Assembly (NCBI GenBank): GCA_903958915.1
Contig: CAJBVC010000170.1
Coordinates: forward strand, 1 to 6,353
DNA length: 6,353 nt
Source: an uncultured beta proteobacterium
GTDB taxonomy: Bacteria; Pseudomonadota; Gammaproteobacteria; Burkholderiales; Burkholderiaceae_C
Reading direction: 5' to 3'
Below are positions 5,906 to 6,353 of the stretch, in pieces. Position 1 is the stretch's first letter. Every line of letters begins with the position of its first letter. The notes beneath the pieces are model-generated. The model worked only from the letters and a program-made list of their open reading frames with translations. It was not told the DNA's origin and ran no database searches. A program made the position numbers and the translations under genes.

Positions 5906-6353
5906 GGGAATCAGCGACAAGAACTCACGGCGCAAATTCGGATCCTTCAAGAATACACCGCGCATCACGGAATTGATCATCTTGCTATCCATGTCTTTCA
6001 CACCGCGCCAGGCCATGCAGTAATGGCTGGCCTCCATCACGATGGCCAGGCCATCGGGTTGCGTTTTTTCCTGAATCAAATCGGCCAGTTGCACAACGGC
6101 CTCTTCCTGGATTTGGGGACGCCCCATCACCCATTCGGCAAGTCGTGCATATTTGGACAATCCGATCACATTGGTATGTTCATTGGGCAACACGCCGATC
6201 CAGATCTTGCCAATGACCGGGCAGAAATGGTGGCTGCAGGCCGAACGTACGGTGATGGGCCCCACGATCATCAATTCATTGAGATGCTCGGCATTGGGGA
6301 ATTCGGTGATGGCGGGTGCCTGCACATACCGCCCACGGAACACCTCGTTGACA
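5894..6353 (-). CDS. folE: GTP cyclohydrolase I (FolE), N-terminus beyond the window
   Basis: Converts GTP to 7,8-dihydroneopterin triphosphate, the first step of tetrahydrofolate and pterin synthesis, in the cytoplasm. The 152 visible residues cover the C-terminal two thirds. The frame runs off the window edge: VNEVFRGRY corresponds to the family block VDEIFxGLxY, so the GTG codon at 6343 is internal. Zinc and catalytic residues are visible: Cys and two His in SACSHHF (Cys codon at 6238-6236), and His and Cys in SHYCMAWRG. GTP-site residues GLSKYAR (Ser, Lys, Arg), RPQIQEE (Gln, Glu) and the Arg of WRGVKD match E. coli Ser135, Lys136, Arg139, Gln151, Glu152 and Arg185. The usual Glu of CEHH is Ser here, and the C-terminal block reads DSKMINSVMRGVF where the E. 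coli enzyme has a Thr-rich segment. This marks a divergent subfamily, possibly a second, dedicated copy. It is followed at 5 bases by the BLUF gene, suggesting joint expression. Confidence 0.93.
   Translation of the reverse strand, partial: VNEVFRGRYVQAPAITEFPNAEHLNELMIVGPITVRSACSHHFCPVIGKIWIGVLPNEHTNVIGLSKYARLAEWVMGRPQIQEEAVVQLADLIQEKTQPDGLAIVMEASHYCMAWRGVKDMDSKMINSVMRGVFLKDPNLRREFLSLIPRKG

Noticed and set aside
1..6353. Mobile elements, tRNA or rRNA genes, CRISPR arrays, riboswitches
   Set aside because: Genes fill nearly the whole window. I saw no transposase, no terminal repeats, no cloverleaf and no spaced repeats.

Overview
The window looks like ordinary chromosome from a GC-rich betaproteobacterium, most likely Burkholderiales and probably Comamonadaceae. 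This placement rests on protein style and on the order S41 peptidase, then MoeB/ThiF-like protein; it is inference, not a search result. No RNA gene, insertion sequence, phage gene or CRISPR array is visible, and no gap between genes exceeds 50 bases.

The left half (1-3681) reads rightward. It holds the 3' part of a C-terminal processing protease gene (S41, PDZ-containing, Ser/Lys dyad), a complete MoeB/ThiF-type adenylyltransferase, a small soluble diguanylate cyclase with a GGEEF active site and an intact I-site, and a MinD/FleN-like deviant Walker ATPase. The cyclase and ATPase genes share one base (TGATG), so they are probably translated together.

The right half (3728-6353) reads leftward and is tightly packed. 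In transcription order it holds a GTP cyclohydrolase I gene (folE, its 5' end beyond the window), a short stand-alone BLUF blue-light photoreceptor, a ten-helix EamA/DMT-family transporter, and a DUF429 protein with a predicted RNase H-like fold. Gaps of 5 and 12 bases and an 8-base overlap point to one operon whose promoter lies upstream of folE, outside the window. The two operons converge on a 46-base gap with a small GC-rich hairpin.

Two pairings stand out. One is a blue-light sensor next to a GTP cyclohydrolase that differs from the classical enzyme at one active-site neighbour (CSHH in place of CEHH) and in its C-terminal segment. This suggests a light-associated pterin/folate supply. 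The other is a diguanylate cyclase translationally coupled to a FleN/MinD-like ATPase, which suggests c-di-GMP output tied to cell-pole or flagellar control. Both are inferences from gene order. The domain calls themselves are well supported by visible motifs.
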